Positions 23,399 to 29,800 of a DNA stretch of 31,809 nucleotides are shown here, piece after piece; positions within the stretch are counted from its first letter, which is position 1; every line of letters begins with the position of its first letter. The translations under genes were made by a program, and so were the position numbers. The DNA comes from a virus. Below the pieces are notes generated by a model. The model ran no database searches. It saw only the letters and a program-made list of their open reading frames with translations, and had not been told where the DNA came from. Location: IMG/VR virus record IMGVR_UViG_3300017697_000059, positions 1 through 31,809 of that record. One strand, given 5' to 3'.

Positions 23399-25265
23399 TT
23401 TACAGTTAGTTTTTAATCTAAAGAAGAATATTTGGTCAGCGCCAGTGGATTATAAGGATTTATCTGATGCTAAAGAGATAGCAATAGATTTAGAAACTCG
23501 AGATGATGGAATTAACGAGAATCTCGGAGCTGGTTGGGCTTTAGGTAAAGGTAAGATAGTTGGCTTTGCAGTAGCTACCGAAGGTTGGGAAGCTTATTAT
23601 CCTATGGAACACCTTGGGGGTGGTAATTTAATTAAGGAACAAGTGTTACAGTATATGCAAGATGTGTGTGCTTTACCTTGTCGTAAGATATTCCACAATG
23701 CACAGTATGATGTAGGGTGGTTGAAGGCGTATGGTATTGACGTTCGTGGGGAAATTGTCGATACCATGATCGCTGGAGCATTGATAGATGAGAACAGATA
23801 CACTTATAGATTAAACGCTTTAGCCAAAGATTATCTTGGTGAGATAAAAGCTGAAACAGATTTAAAAGAAGCAGCTAAAATGTTTGGTGTAGATCCAAAG
23901 GCTGAAATGTGGAAGTTGCCAGCTGAGCACGTTGGTTATTATGCGGAACAAGATGCACGTCTCACGTATCTTTTATGGCAGCAGTTTAAACACATTTTAC
24001 AAAAAGAAAGTTTAGAAACAGTTTGGGAACTTGAAAGAGATTTACTTCCTTCTCTGTTAGATATGCGTTGGAAGGGTGTACGTGTAGATGTAGAAGGAGC
24101 TCATGCTTTACAAAAACACTTTGTCAATAAGGAAAAAACTTTATTATCTAAAATGAATAAATTAGTTGGGAAAGATATTGACATATGGGCAGCTCGTCAG
24201 ATTGCTTGGGCTTATGATAAATTAAATGTCGACTATCCTAGAACAGAAAAATCAAAAGAGCCTAGTTTTACACAAGGCTGGTTAATGAATGATACTAATG
24301 AATTTAGTAAATTAATTGTACAGGCTAGAGAAGTTAATAAGTTTCATAATACTTTTATATCTAGTATTTTAAAGTACGAACATAAAGGTAGGATACATGG
24401 AGAAATAAATCAATTGAGATCAGATAATGGAGGAACTGTATCTGGTAGATTATCTATGTCTAATCCTAACCTACAACAACTACCAGCTAGAAGTAAAGAA
24501 TTTGGTCCTATGATAAGAGGTTTATTTTTACCAGAAGAAGGAGCGAGATGGGGAAGTTTTGATTACTCTCAGCAAGAACCACGGCTCGTGGTACATTATG
24601 CTAGTAGTATCGGGGCTGGTTATGAAGGTAGCCAAGAGTTAGTTGAAGCCTATGCAAATGCAGATGCAGACTTTCATCAAACTGTAGCAGACATTTGTGG
24701 TATAGCACGTAAGCAAGCTAAAACTATTGGACTAGGTTTAATGTATGGTATGGGTAAGCATAAATTATCTAGTATGTTGGGATTAGATTATGAAGAAGCT
24801 AATGCTTTGATTGCTAAATATAATAGTAAAGTACCTTTTGTAAAACAATTGTCTGATAGATGTATGCGTAAAGCAAATGAGACTGGTGTCATAAGAACGA
24901 AGAAAGGTCGTAAGTGTAGATTTAATATGTGGGAGCCAAAAGATTTTGGTGTGTACACGCCAGAGAAGTTTGAAAATGCTGTAGCTAAATATGGTAGAAA
25001 TAATATTAAGCGTTGTTATACATATAAGGCATTAAATAGATTGATACAAGGTTCTGCAGCAGATCAAACAAAAGCAGCTGTTGTAGCTTGTAAAGATAAA
25101 TTAAATAAATTACCTATTTTACAGATACATGATGAACTTTGTTTTAATGTTTACGAAGAAAAAGAAATTGAGGAAATAAAGGCTGTCATGGAAAATTGTA
25201 TGGACCTTAATGTTCCGAGTGTAGTAGACGTTGCCCTTGGTAAAACTTTTGGGGAAGCTACTTAA
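23391..25265 (+). CDS. Family A DNA polymerase with 3'-5' exonuclease
   Basis: The 624-aa product has an intact proofreading domain: D33-x-E35 in AIDLETRD, N103 and D107 in FHNAQYDVGW, and Y184/D188 in YYAEQDARLTY. The polymerase domain has motif A D391 in GSFDYSQQEPR, the O-helix R440-x3-K444 to Y452-G453 in RKQAKTIGLGLMYGMG, and motif C H580-D581-E582 in QIHDELCF. The residue equivalent to E. coli Pol I F762 is Leu448. There is no 5'-3' exonuclease domain, as in T7 polymerase. It is the replicative enzyme, working with the upstream primase, helicase and SSB-like protein. Its 3' end overlaps a convergent minus-strand gene by eight bases. Confidence 0.95.
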   Translation: MSSLQLVFNLKKNIWSAPVDYKDLSDAKEIAIDLETRDDGINENLGAGWALGKGKIVGFAVATEGWEAYYPMEHLGGGNLIKEQVLQYMQDVCALPCRKIFHNAQYDVGWLKAYGIDVRGEIVDTMIAGALIDENRYTYRLNALAKDYLGEIKAETDLKEAAKMFGVDPKAEMWKLPAEHVGYYAEQDARLTYLLWQQFKHILQKESLETVWELERDLLPSLLDMRWKGVRVDVEGAHALQKHFVNKEKTLLSKMNKLVGKDIDIWAARQIAWAYDKLNVDYPRTEKSKEPSFTQGWLMNDTNEFSKLIVQAREVNKFHNTFISSILKYEHKGRIHGEINQLRSDNGGTVSGRLSMSNPNLQQLPARSKEFGPMIRGLFLPEEGARWGSFDYSQQEPRLVVHYASSIGAGYEGSQELVEAYANADADFHQTVADICGIARKQAKTIGLGLMYGMGKHKLSSMLGLDYEEANALIAKYNSKVPFVKQLSDRCMRKANETGVIRTKKGRKCRFNMWEPKDFGVYTPEKFENAVAKYGRNNIKRCYTYKALNRLIQGSAADQTKAAVVACKDKLNKLPILQIHDELCFNVYEEKEIEEIKAVMENCMDLNVPSVVDVALGKTFGEAT

Positions 25266-25440
25266 TATAATTATGGTAGCGTTTTTTTACTTGCTCCTGG
25301 TCATGTACAATAATCTTTTTTTTTAAATTAGAAATAGCTTTATCTAAATAAACCATTTCATTAGTGTAAACACCATTTTTTTCGTACATGTTAGTCCACA
25401 AATGCTCCAACTCTACCTTTGCTTTTAATAATTCAGTCAT
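25258..25440 (-). CDS. Small minus-strand coiled protein, 60 aa
   Basis: The product begins MTELLKAKVELEHLWTNMYE and is helical and charged (VYLDKAISNLKKKIIVHDQE toward the end). On the minus strand the ATG is preceded by AAGAGG four bases away and by TTGACA-N17-TAATTT, so expression signals are complete. It lies between the polymerase and methyltransferase genes and is transcribed away from the methyltransferase, the usual layout for a small regulator next to its target. No DNA-binding motif is recognised, so a regulatory role is only a positional guess. Confidence 0.6.
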   Translation of the reverse strand: MTELLKAKVELEHLWTNMYEKNGVYTNEMVYLDKAISNLKKKIIVHDQEQVKKRYHNYIK

Positions 25441-25456
25441 AACACCTCTTACCTAT

Positions 25457-25485
25457 AAATTAGGTTATTTAACCCTATATGTCAA
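25457..25485 (-). promoter_or_regulatory. Minus-strand promoter TTGACA-N17-TAATTT
   Basis: TTGACA (25485-25480 on the minus strand) is followed after 17 bases by TAATTT (25462-25457). RNA would start near 25450, immediately before AAGAGG and the ATG at 25440. The -35 box is seven bases from that of the divergent methyltransferase promoter. Confidence 0.5.
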
Positions 25486-25492
25486 TATACCC

Positions 25493-25521
25493 TTGCAATC
25501 TCCGATAAAATAACATATATT
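25493..25521 (+). promoter_or_regulatory. Plus-strand promoter TTGCAA-N17-TATATT for the methyltransferase operon
   Basis: TTGCAA (25493-25498) and TATATT (25516-25521) are 17 bases apart; TATAAA at 25521-25526 is an alternative -10. The transcript would begin near 25528, just where a GC-rich hairpin starts. Confidence 0.5.
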
Positions 25522-25528
25522 ATAAATA

Positions 25529-25567
25529 GTGGGCGACACTCCAATGTACTTATTCACAGTTGCCCAC
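25529..25567 (+). promoter_or_regulatory. Hairpin at the 5' end of the methyltransferase mRNA
   Basis: GTGGGCGAC (25529-25537) pairs with GTTGCCCAC (25559-25567) over 9 bp with one G-U, closing a 21-base loop. It stands out for its GC content and ends six bases before AAGGA, the ribosome site of the methyltransferase. It could be an mRNA stability element or a protein-binding operator. Confidence 0.45.
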
Positions 25568-25586
25568 ATAACAAGGAAAAAGAAAC

Positions 25587-26543
25587 ATGAAACAAGAAAA
25601 GAAAATAAACGTATTATCATTATTTGATGGCATGAGTTGTGGTCAAATAGCATTAAAAAAACTAGGTGTACAAGTGGGTGATTATTACGCAAGTGAAATT
25701 GATAAGTATGCAATTAAGGTTGCTAAAGAAAACTTTCCTAACATAGTGCACTTAGGTGATGTTACTAAAATACATGCTACTTATTTAAAGATTGATTTGT
25801 TAATTGGTGGTAGTCCGTGTCAAGGATTTAGTAAAGCTGGCAACAATTTAAACTTTGAAGACCCAAGAAGTAAATTGTTTTTTGAGTTTGTACGTATTTT
25901 AAATGAGTGTAAACCTAAATATTTTTTATTAGAGAATGTTAAAATGAAGAAAGAATCAGAGGATATTATAACTCAATATTTAGGGGTTAAACCTATTGAG
26001 ATAAATTCTTCATTAGTGTCTGGACAAAGTAGAAAGAGATTATATTGGACAAACATACCTAATATCACGACCCCCGAGGATAAGGGTATTGTTATTAGAG
26101 ATATTCTTGAAGACGAGGGTATAGCTGATATGGTTGTAAACCAAGGTAAACATTTATACAAAGCAGATATAAAAAAATCTCATTGTCTTATGGCTAGAGA
26201 TTATAAAGGTTTTGGTAATCAGTCTATGACTGGAGTCAGAAGAGTTGGTACAGCAGTAAATATAAATGGTCACGATATACTAAAACGTGTATATGCTGTT
26301 GAAGGTAAGTCTCCTACATTAAATACTTGTACGGGAGGAAACCGTGAACCTAAAATACCAGTTACAGAAAAGTTATGGCGTAAGCTTACACCTTTAGAAT
26401 GTGAGCGTTTACAAACTGTTCCAGATAATTACACGGGTTCGGTGTCCAACAGCCAGCGATACAAGATGTTAGGTAATGGTTGGACAGTAGATGTAATTGC
26501 ACATATATTTAAATCAATGAAAAAGGAAATAGACGATGAGTAA
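25587..26543 (+). CDS. DNA (cytosine-5) methyltransferase, orphan
   Basis: The 318-aa product has the C5 methyltransferase motifs in order: I LSLFDGMSCGQ (10-20), IV GGSPCQGFS with nucleophile C78, VI ENV (116-118), VIII QSRKRLYW (147-154), IX RKLTPLECERLQ (265-276) and X LGNGW (295-299). A target-recognition region lies between about 165 and 255. It methylates cytosine using S-adenosylmethionine; target sequence unknown. No restriction enzyme is beside it, so it more likely shields phage DNA or tunes phage or host expression. It has its own promoter, a 5' hairpin, and a minus-strand small gene transcribed away from it. Confidence 0.92.
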   Translation: MKQEKKINVLSLFDGMSCGQIALKKLGVQVGDYYASEIDKYAIKVAKENFPNIVHLGDVTKIHATYLKIDLLIGGSPCQGFSKAGNNLNFEDPRSKLFFEFVRILNECKPKYFLLENVKMKKESEDIITQYLGVKPIEINSSLVSGQSRKRLYWTNIPNITTPEDKGIVIRDILEDEGIADMVVNQGKHLYKADIKKSHCLMARDYKGFGNQSMTGVRRVGTAVNINGHDILKRVYAVEGKSPTLNTCTGGNREPKIPVTEKLWRKLTPLECERLQTVPDNYTGSVSNSQRYKMLGNGWTVDVIAHIFKSMKKEIDDE

Positions 26544-26709
26544 AGGAATGTATTTATACTATGTAAGACACAAAAAACATGGTGTGAAAACATTAGAAGC
26601 TAAAAATACTTACAATGCTTGTAAGAAATTTGCTTCTCTTTTTAACCTTAACAGTATATCTGGTATTAGTGCTTATACCATAACAAAAAAGGAGACGAGT
26701 GATGCCTAA
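26536..26709 (+). CDS. Small basic phage protein, 57 aa
   Basis: The ATG lies eight bases inside the methyltransferase gene and the stop overlaps the following start. The product begins MSKGMYLYYVRHKKHGVKTL and continues EAKNTYNACKKFASLFNLNS then ISGISAYTITKKE. A strand-helix-strand outline resembles small sensor-like or DNA-binding proteins, but no family is recognised. Its end carries the AGGAG ribosome site for the next gene. Translational coupling with the methyltransferase suggests it belongs to the same functional unit. Confidence 0.55.
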   Translation: MSKGMYLYYVRHKKHGVKTLEAKNTYNACKKFASLFNLNSISGISAYTITKKETSDA

Positions 26710-27031
26710 AGATTTAAGAGGATATTATAAAGTTAGAAGCCATCACGATTTATTTCGTGATTTAAAAGATATTTTAGCTAACGTACACGTAACAGATGTT
26801 CGAGGTAATCCTACGGAACAAGCTGGAGATCATGGGGATGTTATAAAAGCAATAGAAAATATGTATGCAGATTTTGACAGTACAGGTAGAGATTTTTTAT
26901 TTGAGGAATTGTTAGCTAGAAAATTAGTTAAACTTAAAATACAATATCAATTGTCTCAAAGAGATAATGTTGTCGAAAGAAATACAGCAGAAGAAGCTGC
27001 TGGAGAGGTGATGGGTAATGACGAAGGCTAA
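26702..27031 (+). CDS. Hypothetical helical protein, 109 aa
   Basis: AGGAG eight bases before ATG 26702 decides the start; a GTG three bases upstream is in frame. The product begins MPKDLRGYYKVRSHHDLFRD and contains a helical middle (GDHGDVIKAIENMYADFDST, then FLFEELLARKLVKLKIQYQL) and an acidic tail. No catalytic motif or known domain is visible. It overlaps the PP-loop gene by 14 bases and is translationally coupled to it, so it may be a partner or regulator of that enzyme. Confidence 0.6.
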   Translation: MPKDLRGYYKVRSHHDLFRDLKDILANVHVTDVRGNPTEQAGDHGDVIKAIENMYADFDSTGRDFLFEELLARKLVKLKIQYQLSQRDNVVERNTAEEAAGEVMGNDEG

Positions 27032-27890
27032 AGAACTTATACGTAGAACAGATAGAGTATCGGGGTTTGATCTTGATACACCTGGTTGCATAAGTTTTTC
27101 TGGCGGTAGAACATCGGGTTATATGTTGCGTCAGATCCTAGACTTTTATGGTGGTACCTTACCTAAAGATGTGCGTGTTGTATTCTCAAATACAGGTAAA
27201 GAGATGAACGCTACATTAGATTTTGTACGTGATTGTGAGATAAATTGGAACGTCAAGATAGATTGGGTCGAGTGGCACGAGTCTAAAAAGTTTGTAATGG
27301 TAAACCATAACTCCGCATCACGGAACGGGGAACCCTACGATAAACTTATTACTAAGAGAAAGTTTTTACCAAACCCAGTAACTAGATACTGTACCTCAGA
27401 ACTTAAAATAAAAGTCATGAAAGATTTTATGTTATCTATAGGTCATAAGTATTGGGTTAATTATGTAGGCTTACGATATGATGAGCCTCACAGAGTTGCT
27501 AGATTGTCAAGAGCCAAGGATAAAGAAAGATGGGATAGTGAAGCTCCTTTACACACAGAGAAGAAAACAGTAAAAGATGTAGCTAAATTTTGGGAGAACA
27601 ATTCATTTGATTTAAAGCTACCAGGTATTAATGGTAAAACACCACTTGGTAATTGTGATTTATGTTTCTTGAAGGGTAAGAATACTATCATGAATATAAT
27701 GAAAAACTATCCAGAGAAAGCACAATGGTGGATGGATCAAGAAAAGAAACAATTAGGTACTAAGTCAAAAGATGGTTTTAAGTTTAGAAGCGATAGACCA
27801 GATTATAAAACTATGTTGGAGATAAGCAAAAGCCAGTTAGATTTATTTGATTTTGATAAATCAGATGACGCTTGTTTTTGTCACGATTAA
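27018..27890 (+). CDS. PP-loop ATPase, PAPS reductase / adenine nucleotide alpha hydrolase-like
   Basis: The 290-aa product has the PP-loop SFSGGRTSGYML (26-37; SGGRTS replaces the classic SGGxDS), a following VRVVFSNTGKEMNATLDFV strand-helix, and RYCTSELK (C125) as in PAPS reductase-family proteins. Further cysteines C213 and C216 (GNCDLCFLKGK) and C286 and C288 (CFC at the end) could hold an iron-sulfur cluster. The family activates substrates by adenylation; members include sulfonucleotide reductases, tRNA thiolation enzymes and the phosphorothioation protein DndC. The catalytic Cys of assimilatory enzymes (ECGxH) is absent, so sulfate assimilation is unlikely. It shares an operon with the DNA methyltransferase. 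Confidence 0.75.
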   Translation: MTKAKELIRRTDRVSGFDLDTPGCISFSGGRTSGYMLRQILDFYGGTLPKDVRVVFSNTGKEMNATLDFVRDCEINWNVKIDWVEWHESKKFVMVNHNSASRNGEPYDKLITKRKFLPNPVTRYCTSELKIKVMKDFMLSIGHKYWVNYVGLRYDEPHRVARLSRAKDKERWDSEAPLHTEKKTVKDVAKFWENNSFDLKLPGINGKTPLGNCDLCFLKGKNTIMNIMKNYPEKAQWWMDQEKKQLGTKSKDGFKFRSDRPDYKTMLEISKSQLDLFDFDKSDDACFCHD

Positions 27891-27928
27891 GAATAATTTT
27901 GTATAACCCACATTTAAAAGGAGATATA

Positions 27929-28135
27929 ATGGATAAAACAAAATGGAAGAGTATAACTTTGAACGTGGAAGACTATCATGCAGTGCGTGGTATTTCTTTC
28001 AAGAAGAACAGAAAATTTTCTGGGACTATCACAAAGTTAATAAATGATTACATAAAAAATGTAGCTGAAGATCAAAGCCTTAACTATGAAAAGTTTAAGA
28101 AGGAAATGATTAAAGTTAGTAAAAACGGAGGTTAA
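27929..28135 (+). CDS. Ribbon-helix-helix-like small protein, 68 aa
   Basis: AAGGAG five bases before ATG 27929 fixes the start; an upstream in-frame TTG has no such signal. The product opens MDKTKWKSITLNVEDYHAVR, a beta-strand then helix, followed by a turn (ISFKKNRKFSG) and second helix (TITKLINDYIKNVAED), the outline of CopG/Arc/MetJ-type DNA-binding proteins. Such proteins act as dimeric repressors. Palindromic promoter elements elsewhere in the window (for example at 18305 or 25480-25498) are possible targets, but nothing links them directly. It precedes the zinc-binding and HNH genes. Confidence 0.6.
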   Translation: MDKTKWKSITLNVEDYHAVRGISFKKNRKFSGTITKLINDYIKNVAEDQSLNYEKFKKEMIKVSKNGG

Positions 28136-28138
28136 CGT

Positions 28139-28366
28139 ATGGATCTAGTCAGATCATATATTATATGCGACCATTGTAGTGGTAACGGATACCAAGTCAT
28201 TAGAAAGTTAAGACGTGTAATGCAAACACAAACTTGTTTCTGGTGTAAAGGTGAGGGTCATACAGGTTCTGCATATGAAACAAAGAAAGGACAAAGGTCG
28301 GAAGAAAAGTTTAGCAGCTCGGATAAAAATGAGAAGCTTTACAAATCAAGAGGTCTTTATTCCTAA
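28139..28366 (+). CDS. CxxC zinc-binding protein (DnaJ zinc-finger-like), 75 aa
   Basis: GGAGG seven bases upstream sets the start, three bases after the preceding stop. The product contains two CxxCxGxG-type half-sites, CDHCSGNGYQ (10-19) and CFWCKGEGH (33-41), which together form a DnaJ-like zinc-ribbon. The C-terminal 35 residues are charged and probably disordered (KKGQRSEEKFSSSDKNEK). Such small zinc-ribbon proteins are frequent in phages without assigned roles. Its last 92 bases overlap the HNH gene if that gene begins at 28275. Confidence 0.65.
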   Translation: MDLVRSYIICDHCSGNGYQVIRKLRRVMQTQTCFWCKGEGHTGSAYETKKGQRSEEKFSSSDKNEKLYKSRGLYS

Positions 28367-28613
28367 TTCTACATACGCTAGACATAGACTAAAAGATAGA
28401 ATTATCATGGAGGGTTTACTTACTTACGTGTGTGCTATATGTCGTATAGAACCTATGTGGGAGAGTAAACCCTTGACTTTAGTGTTAGACCATATTAATG
28501 GTGTAAACAATGATAATAGATTACAAAATTTACGATTTTTGTGTCCAAACTGTAATTCTCAAACAGATACATTCAGTGTAGGGCATAAGAGAATGAGAAA
28601 ACGAGAAACATGA
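28275..28613 (+). CDS. HNH endonuclease
   Basis: The HNH core is clear: zinc-binding C53 and C56 in YVCAICRIEP, the catalytic D72-H73 in LVLDHINGVNNDNRLQNLRF, and zinc-binding C90 and C93 in LCPNCNSQTDT. The group cuts DNA as a stand-alone or homing nuclease; it may also act in packaging. The start is uncertain: ATG 28275 gives 112 aa with 92 bases overlapping the zinc-ribbon gene, while ATG 28329 gives 94 aa and still keeps the core and the preceding STYARHRLKDRI helix. Neither has a good ribosome site. As a free-standing HNH gene it may be a recent arrival. Confidence 0.85.
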   Translation: MKQRKDKGRKKSLAARIKMRSFTNQEVFIPNSTYARHRLKDRIIMEGLLTYVCAICRIEPMWESKPLTLVLDHINGVNNDNRLQNLRFLCPNCNSQTDTFSVGHKRMRKRET

Positions 28614-28615
28614 CG

Positions 28616-28632
28616 CACGATTGACGAGCCAG
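28616..28632 (+). repeat. CACGATTGACGAGCCAG, member of a dispersed 17-mer family
   Basis: One mismatch from the copies at 4811-4827 and 19821-19837. This copy is non-coding, in the 40-base gap after the HNH gene. Confidence 0.6.
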
Positions 28633-28653
28633 CCATAACTAAAAAGGAATACT

Positions 28654-28884
28654 ATGGCTAATAAAAAAGAATACTTTCTTGATTGTTTACAAATGTTAAA
28701 AAACAATCTATCAGACGAAAATTATAAAATAGTTACAGGGGTAATAAGAGCTGTTAAATATGGTTATGATTTTGATTATTTACCTGGTTATGATTTAGAT
28801 TTAGAAAATGATATTCAACATATGCGTAAAACTAAATATAAAAATAATGTTATTAAATTTAAGATTATTAGTGGTGATAAATAA
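28654..28884 (+). CDS. Hypothetical protein, 76 aa
   Basis: AAGGAA precedes the ATG by seven bases. The product begins MANKKEYFLDCLQMLKNNLS, mostly helical, then VTGVIRAVKYGYDFDYLPGY and DLDLENDIQHMRKTKYKNN. No domain, membrane segment or metal site is recognised. The next small gene starts within a few bases of its stop, and both precede the gene upstream of terminase, so they may belong to a late-regulation or packaging unit; this is positional only. Confidence 0.55.
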   Translation: MANKKEYFLDCLQMLKNNLSDENYKIVTGVIRAVKYGYDFDYLPGYDLDLENDIQHMRKTKYKNNVIKFKIISGDK

Positions 28885-28885
28885 A

Positions 28886-29104
28886 TTGTCTGATTATACT
28901 AAAAGGATGACTAAAAAGTTTAAATGGGAAGATACTATTTTTGGAGAAGAGATAATAGATCCTAAACACATGACTCCAGATGAGAGACATGCTTTTATTG
29001 ACGGAATTTTTGAAGATTATACATATTATGCGAAAAAGAGTTCAATACATGCTCTTCAATATGGTAAACTTTTAAGTGCGTTAGTAAAAACTTATGGCCA
29101 CTAA
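28886..29104 (+). CDS. Hypothetical protein, 72 aa
   Basis: The product reads MSDYTKRMTKKFKWEDTIFG then EEIIDPKHMTPDERHAFIDG and YAKKSSIHALQYGKLLSALV. I choose TTG 28886, one base after the preceding stop, with GGTGAT seven bases upstream; ATG 28907 has AAAGG too close to serve. The protein is two or three helices with many charged residues. No family is recognised. The stop overlaps the next gene by 11 bases. Confidence 0.55.
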   Translation: MSDYTKRMTKKFKWEDTIFGEEIIDPKHMTPDERHAFIDGIFEDYTYYAKKSSIHALQYGKLLSALVKTYGH

Positions 29105-29579
29105 ACAACAATTTCAACCACCTTCTAACCATTTTTTAAAAACATTAGGTTATAGATTTTCAAGAATTTTATTAAACTATGATAATATGTATTCTGAAAA
29201 TTATTTATGGAGAGCTGTTGTAGTAAATGCTTTAGAGGACACTATGATAAGAAGAGACGATAGAAAATCATCTACTTTAAAAACTAATGCTCATAATTGG
29301 GTTTTAGGTAATAGTTTTGGTTATGATAGAATATGTCATTGGGCTATGTTAGATCCAGAACAGGTAAGTAATGCTTACAAAGAAGCTCTTAAAAAAGGTA
29401 ATATTATATTTACTAATAAACATTTACACTGGCACCTTTACAATACTTTATCTAAAAAACATAAAAATTGTTTAGATATAAGAATTAAAAATAATATTAA
29501 AAAAGAGATGCGTTTTTTACGTCAAAAGGTTGTAAGTGAAAAAGGTGAGTTAATTGAAAATGTTTGTAGTGTTTTATAA
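29094..29579 (+). CDS. Hypothetical protein next to terminase, 161 aa
   Basis: The product begins MATKQQFQPPSNHFLKTLGY and has a helical core: LWRAVVVNALEDTMIRRDDR, then AHNWVLGNSFGYDRICHWAM followed by LDPEQVSNAYKEALKKGNII. The pattern of a buried Trp-x2-Val-x2-Ala-x-x-D helix followed by A-x-x-W and C-x-x-A-x-LDP-x-x-V recalls small phage proteins encoded beside terminase genes, some proposed as late regulators, but I cannot name the family. The second half is basic. It is followed by a perfect 10-bp inverted repeat. Confidence 0.6.
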   Translation: MATKQQFQPPSNHFLKTLGYRFSRILLNYDNMYSENYLWRAVVVNALEDTMIRRDDRKSSTLKTNAHNWVLGNSFGYDRICHWAMLDPEQVSNAYKEALKKGNIIFTNKHLHWHLYNTLSKKHKNCLDIRIKNNIKKEMRFLRQKVVSEKGELIENVCSVL

Positions 29580-29610
29580 AAAAAGAGTGATGAGGGGAAA
29601 CTCATCACTC
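29578..29610 (-). terminator. Rho-independent terminator on the minus strand
   Basis: GAGTGATGAG and CTCATCACTC form a perfect 10-bp stem with a six-base loop, and on the minus strand it is followed by TTTTTTT. On the plus strand the hairpin is preceded by A7 and has no T run, so it should stop leftward rather than rightward transcription. Confidence 0.7.
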
Positions 29611-29648
29611 AACTAACGGATTTGAAGGATTATATAAATACAATCTTC
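29578..29648 (-). ncRNA. Candidate minus-strand small RNA, about 70 nt
   Basis: A transcript from the minus promoter at 29683-29655 would start near 29648 and fold into two hairpins. The first pairs TGAAG-ATT (29649-29642) with AAT-C-CTTCA (29631-29623). The second is a perfect 10-bp stem GAGTGATGAG / CTCATCACTC (29610-29585) with a TTTCCC loop. Seven Ts follow (29584-29578). Promoter, compact structure and Rho-independent terminator are all present in about 105 bases with no protein frame. Its target is unknown. Confidence 0.45.
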
Positions 29649-29654
29649 ATTATT

Positions 29655-29683
29655 AAAATATGCAATTATAAAGGATAAGTCAA
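29655..29683 (-). promoter_or_regulatory. Minus-strand promoter TTGACT-N17-TATTTT
   Basis: On the minus strand TTGACT (29683-29678, five of six consensus bases) is followed after 17 bases by TATTTT (29660-29655). The only minus-strand product it could make before the terminator is the candidate small RNA. Confidence 0.4.
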
Positions 29684-29800
29684 ATGAAATTTAAAGAACA
29701 ATTAAAAATTACTATTTTTCTACTATATAGTTCTATACAAACTTTTTTTAAAAACATAAGTGTAAAAATAGCAAAAGTTTTGGGAAAATGGGAAAAATAG
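29684..29800 (+). CDS. 38-aa ORF before terminase
   Basis: AAGGA lies eight bases before the ATG. The product begins MKFKEQLKITIFLLYSSIQT and ends with KVLGKWEK, giving a basic N-terminus, a short hydrophobic stretch and a basic tail. It starts one base beyond the minus-strand promoter, so the region between 29580 and 29927 is not empty. No homology is recognised. Low complexity and base bias mean chance cannot be excluded, but the ribosome site is good. Confidence 0.4.
   Translation: MKFKEQLKITIFLLYSSIQTFFKNISVKIAKVLGKWEK

Noticed and set aside
24570-24590. CCACG-GCT-CGTGG palindrome in the polymerase gene
   Set aside because: A 5-bp stem within the codons of motif A; it is explained by conserved residues and common by chance.
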